Notes under the pieces: model-generated
Seen by the model: only the letters and a program-made list of their open reading frames with translations
The model's database searches: none
Told to the model about the DNA's origin: nothing
Assembly (NCBI GenBank): GCA_002428865.1
Contig: DIYB01000007.1
Span: 82,652-99,664 of the forward strand
Direction: 5' to 3'
From: Patescibacteria group bacterium UBA6065
GTDB lineage: Bacteria; Patescibacteriota; Minisyncoccia; Phycocordibacterales; UBA6065
Length of the DNA: 17,013 bases
Shown here: piece by piece, positions 7,450 through 12,945 of the stretch
Layout: every line of letters starts with the position of its first letter
Numbering within the stretch: position 1 is the first letter of the stretch
Translations under genes and position numbers: made by a program

Positions 7450-7480
7450 AAATAAGGCATTAAATGGAATCTCAGTGCTG

Positions 7481-7489
7481 TTATCCACA
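7481..7489 (+). promoter_or_regulatory. Perfect DnaA box between valS and lexA operons
   Basis: TTATCCACA, identical to the strongest DnaA binding box. It sits between the two divergent promoters, 10 bases upstream of the -35 of the lexA operon. No cluster of boxes or AT-rich unwinding region is next to it, so it is not an origin. It could be a DnaA-responsive promoter element or chance. Confidence 0.4.
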
Positions 7490-7498
7490 GGGGAGATG

Positions 7499-7527
7499 TT
7501 GCATGGTGAACGAACGTTCACTATACT
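7499..7527 (+). promoter_or_regulatory. Promoter of the lexA operon
   Basis: TTGCAT (7499-7504), a 17-base spacer and TATACT (7522-7527). The spacer holds the LexA box almost end to end, so bound LexA must block RNA polymerase. The leader to ATG 7566 is about 32 bases. Confidence 0.75.
7506..7519. promoter_or_regulatory. LexA (SOS) operator, Gram-positive DinR type
   Basis: TGAACGAACGTTCA. The core GAAC-GAAC-GTTC fits the Bacillus-type consensus GAACRNRYGTTC at every position. It lies between the -35 and -10 elements, upstream of a small gene and lexA itself. Promoter position, perfect match and an adjacent lexA make chance unlikely. Confidence 0.85.
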
Positions 7528-7565
7528 GTACCCATATCGTTTAGCGACATAACACACGTACACAC

Positions 7566-7784
7566 ATGAGCACATACGCACGCATACGAATGATCGAGAG
7601 GGAGATAGACCTCATCAATCACCAGATAGATATGAAGATTATTGTCGGTCGGTCATACAAGAAGGATGCAGAGCAGCACAAGAGGCTTGTTCGTGAGCTT
7701 CGGACACTCAAGGCATCGCGAGAGAACGCATGGTTCTCAAGGATGGGGAGGATGGCGAGCGCCATCGGTAGCTTCATGCTCTAA
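7566..7784 (+). CDS. Small basic helical protein in the lexA operon, unknown function
   Basis: 72 residues, strongly basic and rich in Arg, Lys and Glu with heptad-like spacing (MIEREIDLINHQIDMKI, then HKRLVRELRTLKASREN), so a coiled coil is likely. The tail turns less charged and weakly hydrophobic (MGRMASAIGSFML), which might be a membrane or partner contact. No family is recognised. It is first behind the LexA-controlled promoter, and lexA begins 9 bases after its stop, so both should be induced by DNA damage together. There is no Shine-Dalgarno sequence. ATG 7590 is a later possible start. By position it could be a division inhibitor, like YneA beside lexA in Bacillus, or a LexA partner. 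Both are guesses without sequence similarity. Confidence 0.7.
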   Translation: MSTYARIRMIEREIDLINHQIDMKIIVGRSYKKDAEQHKRLVRELRTLKASRENAWFSRMGRMASAIGSFML

Positions 7785-7792
7785 TAGAGGGT

Positions 7793-8359
7793 ATGGATAC
7801 ACATCGTCGAGCAATTCAATCATTCTATGAGGAGCATCGTCGGATGCCATCGTATTCGGAGATGGCCACGCTCTTTGGATTCAAATCCAAAAATGCAGTA
7901 GCAAAGCTCGTCAACAAACTCATCGACGGTGGTCTTGTTACAAAAGATGCTCAGGGGAGGATCATCCCGTCTCGTGCTCTCAATGAGGTGCCGCTTCTCG
8001 GTCTCGTCGAGGCGGGCATACCGACATCTGTCGATGCTGAGCTTTCTGACACACTCGATATCAACGCGTATCTCGTCGAAGACAGAGCTCGCTCCTATAT
8101 TCTCGAGGTCAAGGGTGACAGTATGATCGAAGAGGGGATCCGCGAAGGTGATCTCGTCATTGCGGAAAAGGGTGTGACCGCAAAAGACGGTGACATCGTG
8201 ATTGCAGAAGTGGATGGTGGATGGACGATGAAATATCTCCGCACAAAAAAAGACGGTTCCGTATACCTTGAACCGGCCAACAGCGCGTACAAGCCGATTT
8301 ATCCAAAGTACGATCTCACAATCGCCGCCATCGTCAAAGGGGTGATCAGGAAGTACTAG
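7793..8359 (+). CDS. lexA: SOS repressor LexA
   Basis: A repressor of DNA-damage genes that cleaves itself when RecA filaments form. It has 188 residues. A winged-helix DNA-binding domain covers about 1-60 (RRMPSYSEMATLFGFKSKNAVAKLVNKL). The self-cleavage site is A74-G75 in LVEAGIP, and the S24 peptidase domain carries Ser110 (KGDSMIEEGI) and Lys147 (WTMKYLR). All catalytic parts are intact. Length is slightly below E. coli LexA (202). It is second in an operon whose promoter holds a perfect Bacillus-type LexA box, so it should control itself. The box type and this N-terminal domain agree in kind, but the recognition helix was not compared residue by residue. Its TAG stop shares the palindrome CTAG (8356-8359) with the stop of the opposing gene. 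Confidence 0.96.
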   Translation: MDTHRRAIQSFYEEHRRMPSYSEMATLFGFKSKNAVAKLVNKLIDGGLVTKDAQGRIIPSRALNEVPLLGLVEAGIPTSVDAELSDTLDINAYLVEDRARSYILEVKGDSMIEEGIREGDLVIAEKGVTAKDGDIVIAEVDGGWTMKYLRTKKDGSVYLEPANSAYKPIYPKYDLTIAAIVKGVIRKY

Positions 8360-8919
8360 TGTCTTAGGATTTTTGTGTGTCGAGATACGAGAAGCACTGT
8401 CGCCACTGCGACGAGTATGAGTGCACCGTATATCGACATCACCACGGTGTAGTCATACGGCACCGCACGCAAACTGCCGAGTATAAGTGCGGCCGTCCAT
8501 GATACGAACGATACCGCTCCACTCGACAACAAAAACGTCTTCTTTCTCATGAATTCGTCTGATGAGGGGAGGTGTCCGCCCGCATGTCGTTCTATTCTCG
8601 GTAGATGGGATGTGTGAAAGAGGACACCGTTTATGGCAATGATGAGGACAATGCTCATCTTCGCCAAGAATTTTGATGATTCCATATAGAGAGCAGGGTC
8701 TGTCGTGAACAAGCCGATACCTGACAGGATGAGTACTCCGAGTCCAACCCATACGAAACGACTACCGATCTTCATGAACCGGAGCTCTGTCGAATCTACT
8801 TTGCCATCCTTGACCGAGCTCATGAAAATGGCGTCGCTCACATACGCACCGCCAGCACCGAGTACGGCCCCGATGATGTGAAAGATGGTGTAGATTGTTT
8901 TTGTGTCTATGAATTCCAC
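8356..8919 (-). CDS. Five-helix membrane protein, unknown function
   Basis: 187 residues from GTG 8919. Hydrophobic helices lie at about 8-33, 52-71, 83-104, 127-149 and 157-179. Helix 1 carries an HIIGAVLGAGG stretch like the His-Gly-rich first helix of CopD-like and related small integral membrane families. The resemblance is too weak for a name. A loop between helices 3 and 4 is rich in histidine (FHTSHLPRIERHAGGH), a possible metal or heme ligand set, which is inference. The GTG is exactly 7 bases after an extended -10 (TGGTATAGT), so the message should be leaderless. The end overlaps the end of lexA by 4 bases and no terminator lies between, so the two transcripts probably run into each other. 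Confidence 0.75.
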   Translation of the reverse strand: MEFIDTKTIYTIFHIIGAVLGAGGAYVSDAIFMSSVKDGKVDSTELRFMKIGSRFVWVGLGVLILSGIGLFTTDPALYMESSKFLAKMSIVLIIAINGVLFHTSHLPRIERHAGGHLPSSDEFMRKKTFLLSSGAVSFVSWTAALILGSLRAVPYDYTVVMSIYGALILVAVATVLLVSRHTKILRH

Positions 8920-8926
8920 GTCTGTA

Positions 8927-8935
8927 ACTATACCA
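8927..8935 (-). promoter_or_regulatory. Extended -10 promoter, leaderless start
   Basis: Minus-strand TGGTATAGT, in the 38-base gap between tsaD and the membrane protein gene. Seven bases separate the -10 from the GTG start at 8919. Confidence 0.55.
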
Positions 8936-8957
8936 AGTTATTTTATCGTTTCTATAC

Positions 8958-10091
8958 TTAGGCTATCGAGAGTGTGCCATCTGCAACGAGGTCTGATGTC
9001 GTACCTGTGTGGAGTGAACCCGCGATTGCAATCATGAGCGCATTGTCAGTCGAGTGATCAATGCGGGGTACATAGAGCGAAATACCACGTTCCTCTGCAA
9101 ATGTTTTGAGTGCAGAACGGAGAAACGCGTTTGCAGTCACACCGCCTCCGACCACGAGTGAGTCGTACGCATAACGCTCGTGTGCCATGCTCAATTTTGC
9201 GATGAGTACATCGGTGATTGCATCCTCAATCTCTCGTGCAAGTCCTTTGCGCGCATCATCTGAGAGTGTGCCATGCGACTCGATACCATACCGCACAGCA
9301 GTTTTCAGTCCTGAAAATGACATATCGAGGTCTCCACTCATCATCATTGGGCGGGGGAGATGTATGGGACTCGTGAGATTTTGTACGCGCGCCTCATGTG
9401 CGAGTCGTGATATTTCTGGTCCGCCTGGATAGGGTAGTCCCATAAGGCGCGCAGTCTTGTCAAAACATTCACCGACCGCATCGTCTCTCGTCTTGCCGAC
9501 GCGACTGTAAAACCCTTTTTTCTCTGAGAGGAGTATTTCTGTATGGCCACCAGATACGAGGAGTGAGAGAGCGGGGTATCGTGGCTCATCGAGCTTGTAG
9601 ACATCGTCTCCGCAAGGAGAAAGCAGTGAGATGAGCACATGACCCTCCATGTGATTGACTGGTACAACAGGTATACCCCAGACACGAGAGAGTGCCCGTG
9701 CACAATTGATACCGACCCAGAGTGCGGGTTCGAGACCAGGCCCTTTGGTGACTGCGATCTGATCAATCTCTGGCTTCTGGTGAGAGGCAAGCCATGCGGA
9801 GAGCGCGATGAGGAGCTCTGGCTCACGTGCGAGAATGGTCTTCAATTCCTCTGGTACCTCTGTTGTACCTGACACATTCATCTCTGCACGCAAGAGTGCT
9901 TCGTCGAGGGCGGGGACGAGATTTTTTGCATGTTCACGTTTTGCAAGTGTGGGGAATACACCGCCATAGGGGCGGTGTGCCTCAATCTGTGAATGAGTGA
10001 TGTTTGCAAGGACGCGAACTCTCGCACCGTCCTTTTCGATAATCGATATCGCGGTGTCGTCGCACGATGTCTCTATGCCGAGCACTTTCAT
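8958..10091 (-). CDS. tsaD: tRNA N6-threonylcarbamoyladenosine transferase TsaD
   Basis: The catalytic subunit that, with TsaB and TsaE, attaches threonylcarbamoyl to A37 of tRNAs reading ANN codons. It has 377 residues. The ASKHA-type N-terminus (GIETSCDDTAISI) is followed by PTLAKREH, the metal ligands H147 and H151 in VNHMEGHVL, SGGHTEILL at 180-188, GECFDKTARLMGLPYPGG, and DHSTDNALMIAIAG near the end with the last metal-binding Asp. The usual length is about 335-345. The excess is an insertion at about residues 71-110, between the N-terminal lobe helices and QIAVTKGPGL, which does not touch a motif. The start ATG is 7 bases after a -10 box (TAGTAT), so leaderless. TsaB and TsaE are not in the window. 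Confidence 0.96.
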   Translation of the reverse strand: MKVLGIETSCDDTAISIIEKDGARVRVLANITHSQIEAHRPYGGVFPTLAKREHAKNLVPALDEALLRAEMNVSGTTEVPEELKTILAREPELLIALSAWLASHQKPEIDQIAVTKGPGLEPALWVGINCARALSRVWGIPVVPVNHMEGHVLISLLSPCGDDVYKLDEPRYPALSLLVSGGHTEILLSEKKGFYSRVGKTRDDAVGECFDKTARLMGLPYPGGPEISRLAHEARVQNLTSPIHLPRPMMMSGDLDMSFSGLKTAVRYGIESHGTLSDDARKGLAREIEDAITDVLIAKLSMAHERYAYDSLVVGGGVTANAFLRSALKTFAEERGISLYVPRIDHSTDNALMIAIAGSLHTGTTSDLVADGTLSIA

Positions 10092-10098
10092 GATGCCT

Positions 10099-10104
10099 AT
10101 ACTA
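10099..10104 (-). promoter_or_regulatory. -10 box for tsaD, leaderless start
   Basis: Minus-strand TAGTAT, which keeps the three key -10 bases (T1, A2, T6). Exactly 7 bases separate it from ATG 10091. The -35 region is only T-rich. Confidence 0.4.
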
Positions 10105-10120
10105 CCTATTTCTTATAAAT

Positions 10121-10150
10121 AAAAAAGCGGACCCCCAGAGGGTTCCGCTT
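10121..10150 (-). terminator. Rho-independent terminator after the dGTPase-like gene
   Basis: On the minus strand AAGCGGAACCC pairs with GGGTCCGCTT, with one bulged base, around a five-base loop (10135-10139), followed by TTTTTTATTT. It begins 15 bases after the gene's stop and has no T run on the plus strand. Confidence 0.8.
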
Positions 10151-10165
10151 CATACAGATGGTGCA

Positions 10166-11203
10166 TCACCAGTCGAGGTCGAGGTTGAGCACGTCGATAC
10201 GATGGAGATCGGGGTGTGTCTCGATGATCTCACCGAGCCCGGTATCCATGATGCTTTTCGAGTTGAGCATCCCTGTGGAGCCCACGAGGTTCCGCACCTC
10301 GCTGTCCGTGAGGAGGGCGAGTCCGATGTGCGGAGGCACGAGCCTGCTCCGCTCGAGGAAGTCGTAGAGCGGATCGAGAATCCGTCCCACATTCTGCTCC
10401 GCGACCCGCGCATACTCTTTATACATGAGCGTGCGTAGCATCTCGAAACGGCGAGCGGGCTCGGTCTGGCTGAACGAGATCGTGCCCACCGTCTTTGACT
10501 CTTCGCACAGCGCGACGATGGTTCGGAATGTCCGTCCGCGCTGATTTGCACCGAACCACTGCATGGCATCCTCGAGATCACTTGGACACTTCCACCGGAG
10601 GCGACGGAAATCATTGTAATCAGCAAACAGATATGCGATCTTGTCTGCGAATCGAACGATCCACGCCTCGGGCGTCATATGTGATGACGCATTTTTGCCG
10701 GAGTGACGATACATGCCATCGAGTGTCTCGTGAGTGAGATTGAGTCCCTCACCGCGTCGTTCGATGTGTTGTGCCACTACGACACCCATGACCTCGTGGG
10801 TGAACCTCGTTCCCGTTTTCTCGGCGATGTAGTGTTCACCCTGGTGGCCGAACGGCACGTGACCGATGTCGTGTCCAGCCGCGATTGCTGCAGCGAGGTG
10901 CGCGTTGAGCCCGAGATGCTCAGCAATTCTCACTGAATGCGCGATGACTTCGGCGACATGTGTCGCCCTGTCACGGACATAGGGGGTGAGCGGGGAGGAC
11001 GCAACTTGGTTTTTGCCACCCATCCGTCGCCACGCCTTCGATGACATGATCACCGATAGATCGCGAACGAATGGGTCACCGATAGCGTGGAAATCATTTT
11101 CCCACGTGTGCCGCCGTCTGCCGGTGACGGTGCGTCTTGCTGTCAACGCTCCGCGAGTCGCCGTAAAGCGCTCGTGGAGTTCTCTGTCTGGTATTGTATG
11201 CAT
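10166..11203 (-). CDS. dgt: dGTPase-like HD-domain dNTP triphosphohydrolase
   Basis: Likely splits dNTPs into deoxynucleoside and triphosphate. It has 345 residues. The HD metal site is H82 (RATHVAEVIAHS), H111-D112 (GHDIGHVPFGHQGE) and a later Asp in VRFADKIAYLFADYND. The spacing is that of Dgt/SAMHD1-type hydrolases rather than of c-di-GMP or ppGpp enzymes. The start is ATG 11203, chosen because AGGAGA ends 9 bases upstream. The frame is open to 11236 but that would swallow this site. It has its own promoter (TTGACT, 16 bases, TAGTAT). It differs from its neighbours in three ways: clearly higher GC and codon use, a good Shine-Dalgarno sequence, and the only TGA stop in the window. These suggest a later acquisition. 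Substrate choice cannot be read from sequence. Confidence 0.88.
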   Translation of the reverse strand: MHTIPDRELHERFTATRGALTARRTVTGRRRHTWENDFHAIGDPFVRDLSVIMSSKAWRRMGGKNQVASSPLTPYVRDRATHVAEVIAHSVRIAEHLGLNAHLAAAIAAGHDIGHVPFGHQGEHYIAEKTGTRFTHEVMGVVVAQHIERRGEGLNLTHETLDGMYRHSGKNASSHMTPEAWIVRFADKIAYLFADYNDFRRLRWKCPSDLEDAMQWFGANQRGRTFRTIVALCEESKTVGTISFSQTEPARRFEMLRTLMYKEYARVAEQNVGRILDPLYDFLERSRLVPPHIGLALLTDSEVRNLVGSTGMLNSKSIMDTGLGEIIETHPDLHRIDVLNLDLDW

Positions 11204-11225
11204 ATGAAAAGGTCTCCTGTGACCC

Positions 11226-11253
11226 ATACTAGGCACGGAACCGGCGAAGTCAA
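11226..11253 (-). promoter_or_regulatory. Promoter for the dGTPase-like gene
   Basis: On the minus strand TTGACT (11253-11248), a 16-base spacer and TAGTAT (11231-11226). The expected start near 11219 is next to the Shine-Dalgarno AGGAGA (11218-11213). Confidence 0.65.
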
Positions 11254-11288
11254 ATAAAAATCACCGCCAACACATACGGCGGGATTTT
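11251..11288 (-). terminator. Rho-independent terminator after the tRNA-Ser transcript
   Basis: The stem pairs AAAATC-A-CCGCC (11257-11268, one bulged A) with GGCGGGATTTT (11278-11288) around a nine-base loop. On the minus strand it is followed by T-rich sequence (TTTTTATTTG). It overlaps the -35 of the dGTPase-like promoter by a few bases. Confidence 0.6.
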
Positions 11289-11294
11289 AAACGA

Positions 11295-11313
11295 GCGGAG
11301 AGGGGGAGATTCG
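11295..11313 (+). repeat. Direct repeat copy of the tRNA-Ser 3' end (copy 1)
   Basis: GCGGAGAGGGGGAGATTCG, 19 of 19 identical to 11458-11476, which is the T-loop to discriminator part of tRNA-Ser in reverse complement. The rest of a tRNA is missing here. This is what integration at a tRNA 3' end leaves, though only 144 bases lie between the copies. Confidence 0.7.
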
Positions 11314-11363
11314 GCGACAGCTCACTAATTCGCTTCGCTCATAAGTGGCTCCTGCCCGACCTC

Positions 11364-11381
11364 GTCCGCCCATAGGCGGAC
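11364..11381. repeat. Perfect hairpin between the tRNA-Ser repeats
   Basis: GTCCGCC, loop CATA, GGCGGAC. A second perfect hairpin, GATAGCC-ACC-GGCTATC, lies at 11428-11444. Neither has a terminal T run. They are in the tRNA-Ser trailer, so they may be processing or transcript-stability structures. The 11-base TCGAATCTCCC at 11390-11400 is also an inverted copy of part of the T-arm. Confidence 0.5.
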
Positions 11382-11457
11382 TCCGGTTTTCGAATCTCCC
11401 ACTTCTCTCGAAGCGACGTCCGACTCAGATAGCCACCGGCTATCTTTGCCCGTCGTT

Positions 11458-11476
11458 GCGGAGAGGGGGAGATTCG
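11458..11476 (+). repeat. Direct repeat copy of the tRNA-Ser 3' end (copy 2, inside the tRNA gene)
   Basis: The intact member of the 19-base pair with 11295-11313. It covers part of the T-arm, the 3' acceptor strand, the discriminator and one flanking base. Confidence 0.7.
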
Positions 11477-11545
11477 AACTCCCGAGACCCTTGCGAGCCT
11501 GCCGCATTTCGAGTGCGGTGCATTCGACCACTCTGCCACCTCTCC
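11459..11545 (-). tRNA. tRNA-Ser (CGA)
   Basis: A class II tRNA of 87 bases with a long variable arm. GGAGAGG pairs with CCTCTCC, the T-arm is GGGAG-TTCGAAT-CTCCC, and the anticodon loop CTCGAAA gives CGA. The discriminator is G. CCA is not encoded, since CAA follows. Confidence 0.92.
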
Positions 11546-11601
11546 TTTCGGTCGACTGACAAGGTACAACTTACAACAAAGTGAGGAATAATACAAAGCC
11601 T

Positions 11602-11629
11602 TTGAAAATTGGGCATTTTATTGTATCTT
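11602..11629 (+). promoter_or_regulatory. Promoter for tRNA-Glu
   Basis: TTGAAA (11602-11607), a 16-base spacer and TATCTT (11624-11629). The expected start near 11636 is 5 bases before the tRNA. Confidence 0.5.
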
Positions 11630-11640
11630 GGAGCCACCGC

Positions 11641-11715
11641 GGCCCTATCGTCTAATGGTTAGGACACGGGCTTTTCAAGCCTGTAATCGGGGTTCGATTC
11701 CCCGTAGGGTCACCA
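11641..11715 (+). tRNA. tRNA-Glu (TTC)
   Basis: 75 bases with encoded CCA. GGCCCTA pairs with TAGGGTC (one G-U), the anticodon loop is TTTTCAA giving TTC, and the T-arm is CGGGG-TTCGATT-CCCCG. No terminator follows, so reading can continue into the acetyltransferase gene. Confidence 0.93.
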
Positions 11716-11748
11716 GTTTCGTATTCGAACGATATAATAAGAACAATC

Positions 11749-11790
11749 CAAGGGGTTGTTGGAGTGTTGGTCGGTCAGTTATTTAATTGA
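11749..11790 (+). pseudogene. Possible decayed 5' piece of an mscL gene
   Basis: 11749-11776 matches 12668-12695 inside mscL at 23 of 28 bases, with the first 11 identical. In the same frame it reads QGVVGVLVGQLFN before TGA, against QGVVGLAVGLILG in MscL. AGAACAAT just upstream (11740-11747) also matches the mscL start region (12631-12638) in the same order, with about 28 bases missing between. This may be a remnant left by an insertion or a chance match of moderate strength. Confidence 0.4.
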
Positions 11791-11794
11791 CATC

Positions 11795-12226
11795 ATGAAT
11801 ACGGCTACAATCAAAAGACTGGAACGCGTTGAAGATCTAAAAGAGCTTGTTGCTACTTTTTCGCTCGCGTTCGAATCTTCATATAATACTACTGATGAGT
11901 ATCTCTCTTCGATGCTCCAAAACAAATTATGCGTTATCTTGGGTGCCGTCGTGAGAACGCGTGTGGTTGGTGGGCTGGTGGCATTTGAAATGATGCCGAT
12001 ACATGGAACAAAAGAGTTCTATGTTTATGATATTGCGATACACCCTGATTTTCAAAAGCAGGGATTAGGCAGGCGGCTTATGGATACATTGAAGCAAGAG
12101 GCCAGAACACGAGGAATAGGGACTATTTTCGTTGAGGCTGAGTCAGATGATAAAAATGCGGTCGCATTTTACCAGAGTATTGGTGGCGAAGAAGTGTTGG
12201 TCAACCATTTTAATTTCAATGTTTAA
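11795..12226 (+). CDS. GNAT acetyltransferase resembling AAC(3)-I
   Basis: Transfers an acetyl group from acetyl-CoA to an amine. It has 143 residues from ATG 11795. The GNAT core reads VVGGLVAFEM (57-66), then EFYVYDIAIHPDFQKQGLGRRL, whose QKQGLG at 87-92 is the pyrophosphate-binding loop, then GTIFVEAESDDKNAVAFYQSIGGEE. The YDIAI, the spacing and the DDxxAVAxY block follow the aminoglycoside 3-N-acetyltransferase AAC(3)-I family closely as I remember it. Resistance function is not shown, since such homologues often have other substrates. It is much more AT-rich than its surroundings, follows tRNA-Glu directly, and its stop is 2 bases before the next gene. The frame extends to 11756 with poor starts. 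Likely acquired. Confidence 0.85.
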   Translation: MNTATIKRLERVEDLKELVATFSLAFESSYNTTDEYLSSMLQNKLCVILGAVVRTRVVGGLVAFEMMPIHGTKEFYVYDIAIHPDFQKQGLGRRLMDTLKQEARTRGIGTIFVEAESDDKNAVAFYQSIGGEEVLVNHFNFNV

Positions 12227-12228
12227 AT

Positions 12229-12609
12229 ATGTTGATGAAATCTAAAATAGCAAAAAGAGATAATCCCGATTTGTGGGAATATTGCAAAACAGAAGCAGTT
12301 GAAAAGATGGGAAAATTTTCTGCACGAGCAATGCAGTACGCAGTAAAGCTATACAAAGAGCGCGGCGGCGGATACATCGGAGCAAAGTCTGAGAAAAATA
12401 GTCTGGTGAAATGGACAAGAGAAGATTGGGGATACACTGGCAAACCAAAACAAAGTCGTTATTTGCCCAAAAAAGCACGAGAGCATTTAACAGTGGGAGA
12501 AAAGATTGCCACTGATCGCGCAAAAAATAAAGGAACAAAACAGGGTAAGCAATGGGTCAAACAACCAGAAAAAATTGCCAAAAAAACTTCAAAATATAGA
12601 TTAAAATAA
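12229..12609 (+). CDS. Small basic protein, DUF5872-like
   Basis: 126 residues, very rich in lysine. It reads like the short domain found in scattered bacteria and large DNA viruses that I know as DUF5872: an opening DPxLW-type helix (NPDLWEYCKTEAVEKMGKF), then SARAMQYAVKLYKERGGGYIG, SLVKWTREDWGY, RYLPKKARE and a lysine-rich tail. The name is from memory of the pattern and not checked. Function is unknown. The charge suggests nucleic-acid contact, which is inference. It starts 2 bases after the acetyltransferase stop, so one transcript is expected, and shares the low GC of that gene, so the two probably arrived together. A second ATG at 12235 is also possible. There is no Shine-Dalgarno sequence. 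Confidence 0.75.
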   Translation: MLMKSKIAKRDNPDLWEYCKTEAVEKMGKFSARAMQYAVKLYKERGGGYIGAKSEKNSLVKWTREDWGYTGKPKQSRYLPKKAREHLTVGEKIATDRAKNKGTKQGKQWVKQPEKIAKKTSKYRLK

Positions 12610-12622
12610 AAATACACGCACC

Positions 12623-12940
12623 ATGATACGAGAACAATTCAAAGGATTTCTCGACTTTGTACGAACTCAAGGGGTTGTCGGACTGGCAGTCGGTCTTATA
12701 TTAGGAGGTGCGGTGACTGCACTCGTCGGTTCGATTGTCAAAAACCTCGTCAACCCGATTATCGGACTCCTTCTCGGCAAGGCACGTGACCTCGCAACAT
12801 ACCAGCTCGACATACTCGGTGCGACGATCACGTACGGCCAGTTTCTCCTCGATCTCATCAATTTTGTCGTCATCGCTCTCATCGTCTATTTCGGCGTCAA
12901 AAAGATCGGATTTGATCGCCTCGACAAACCGAAGCAGTAA
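12623..12940 (+). CDS. mscL: Large-conductance mechanosensitive channel MscL
   Basis: Forms a pentameric membrane pore that opens on sudden osmotic swelling. It has 105 residues. The N-terminal amphipathic helix FKGFLDFVRTQG is followed by the pore-lining first helix VVGLAVGLILGGAVTALVGSIVKNLVNPIIGLLLG, a short outer loop (about 52-66), and a second helix at about 70-94 (FLLDLINFVVIALIVYFGVKK). The cytoplasmic bundle is nearly absent, so the protein is shorter than the usual 130-150 residues. That is tolerated in the family. Base composition returns to the window norm here. The gene lies 13 bases after the AT-rich pair with no clear promoter, so that insertion may have separated it from its original one. 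Confidence 0.92.
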   Translation: MIREQFKGFLDFVRTQGVVGLAVGLILGGAVTALVGSIVKNLVNPIIGLLLGKARDLATYQLDILGATITYGQFLLDLINFVVIALIVYFGVKKIGFDRLDKPKQ

Positions 12941-12945
12941 GCCCC

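Noticed and set aside
7423..7565. Replication origin at the DnaA box
   Set aside because: Only one box, no AT-rich unwinding repeats and no dnaA or dnaN nearby.
7423..7581. 53-codon N-terminal extension of ValS
   Set aside because: Covers the valS promoter and DnaA box, is cysteine-rich and unlike ValS, and reads through the lexA promoter region.
11339..11596. Open frames across tRNA-Ser on both strands (for example one containing VAEWSNAPHSKCGRL)
   Set aside because: They are translations of the tRNA gene and its flanks, a well-known false protein pattern. The tRNA call explains the sequence.
11716..11795. Acetyltransferase promoter from TATAAT at 11733-11738
   Set aside because: No -35 or TGn element at the right distance. 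Read-through from tRNA-Glu is as likely, so no promoter is claimed.
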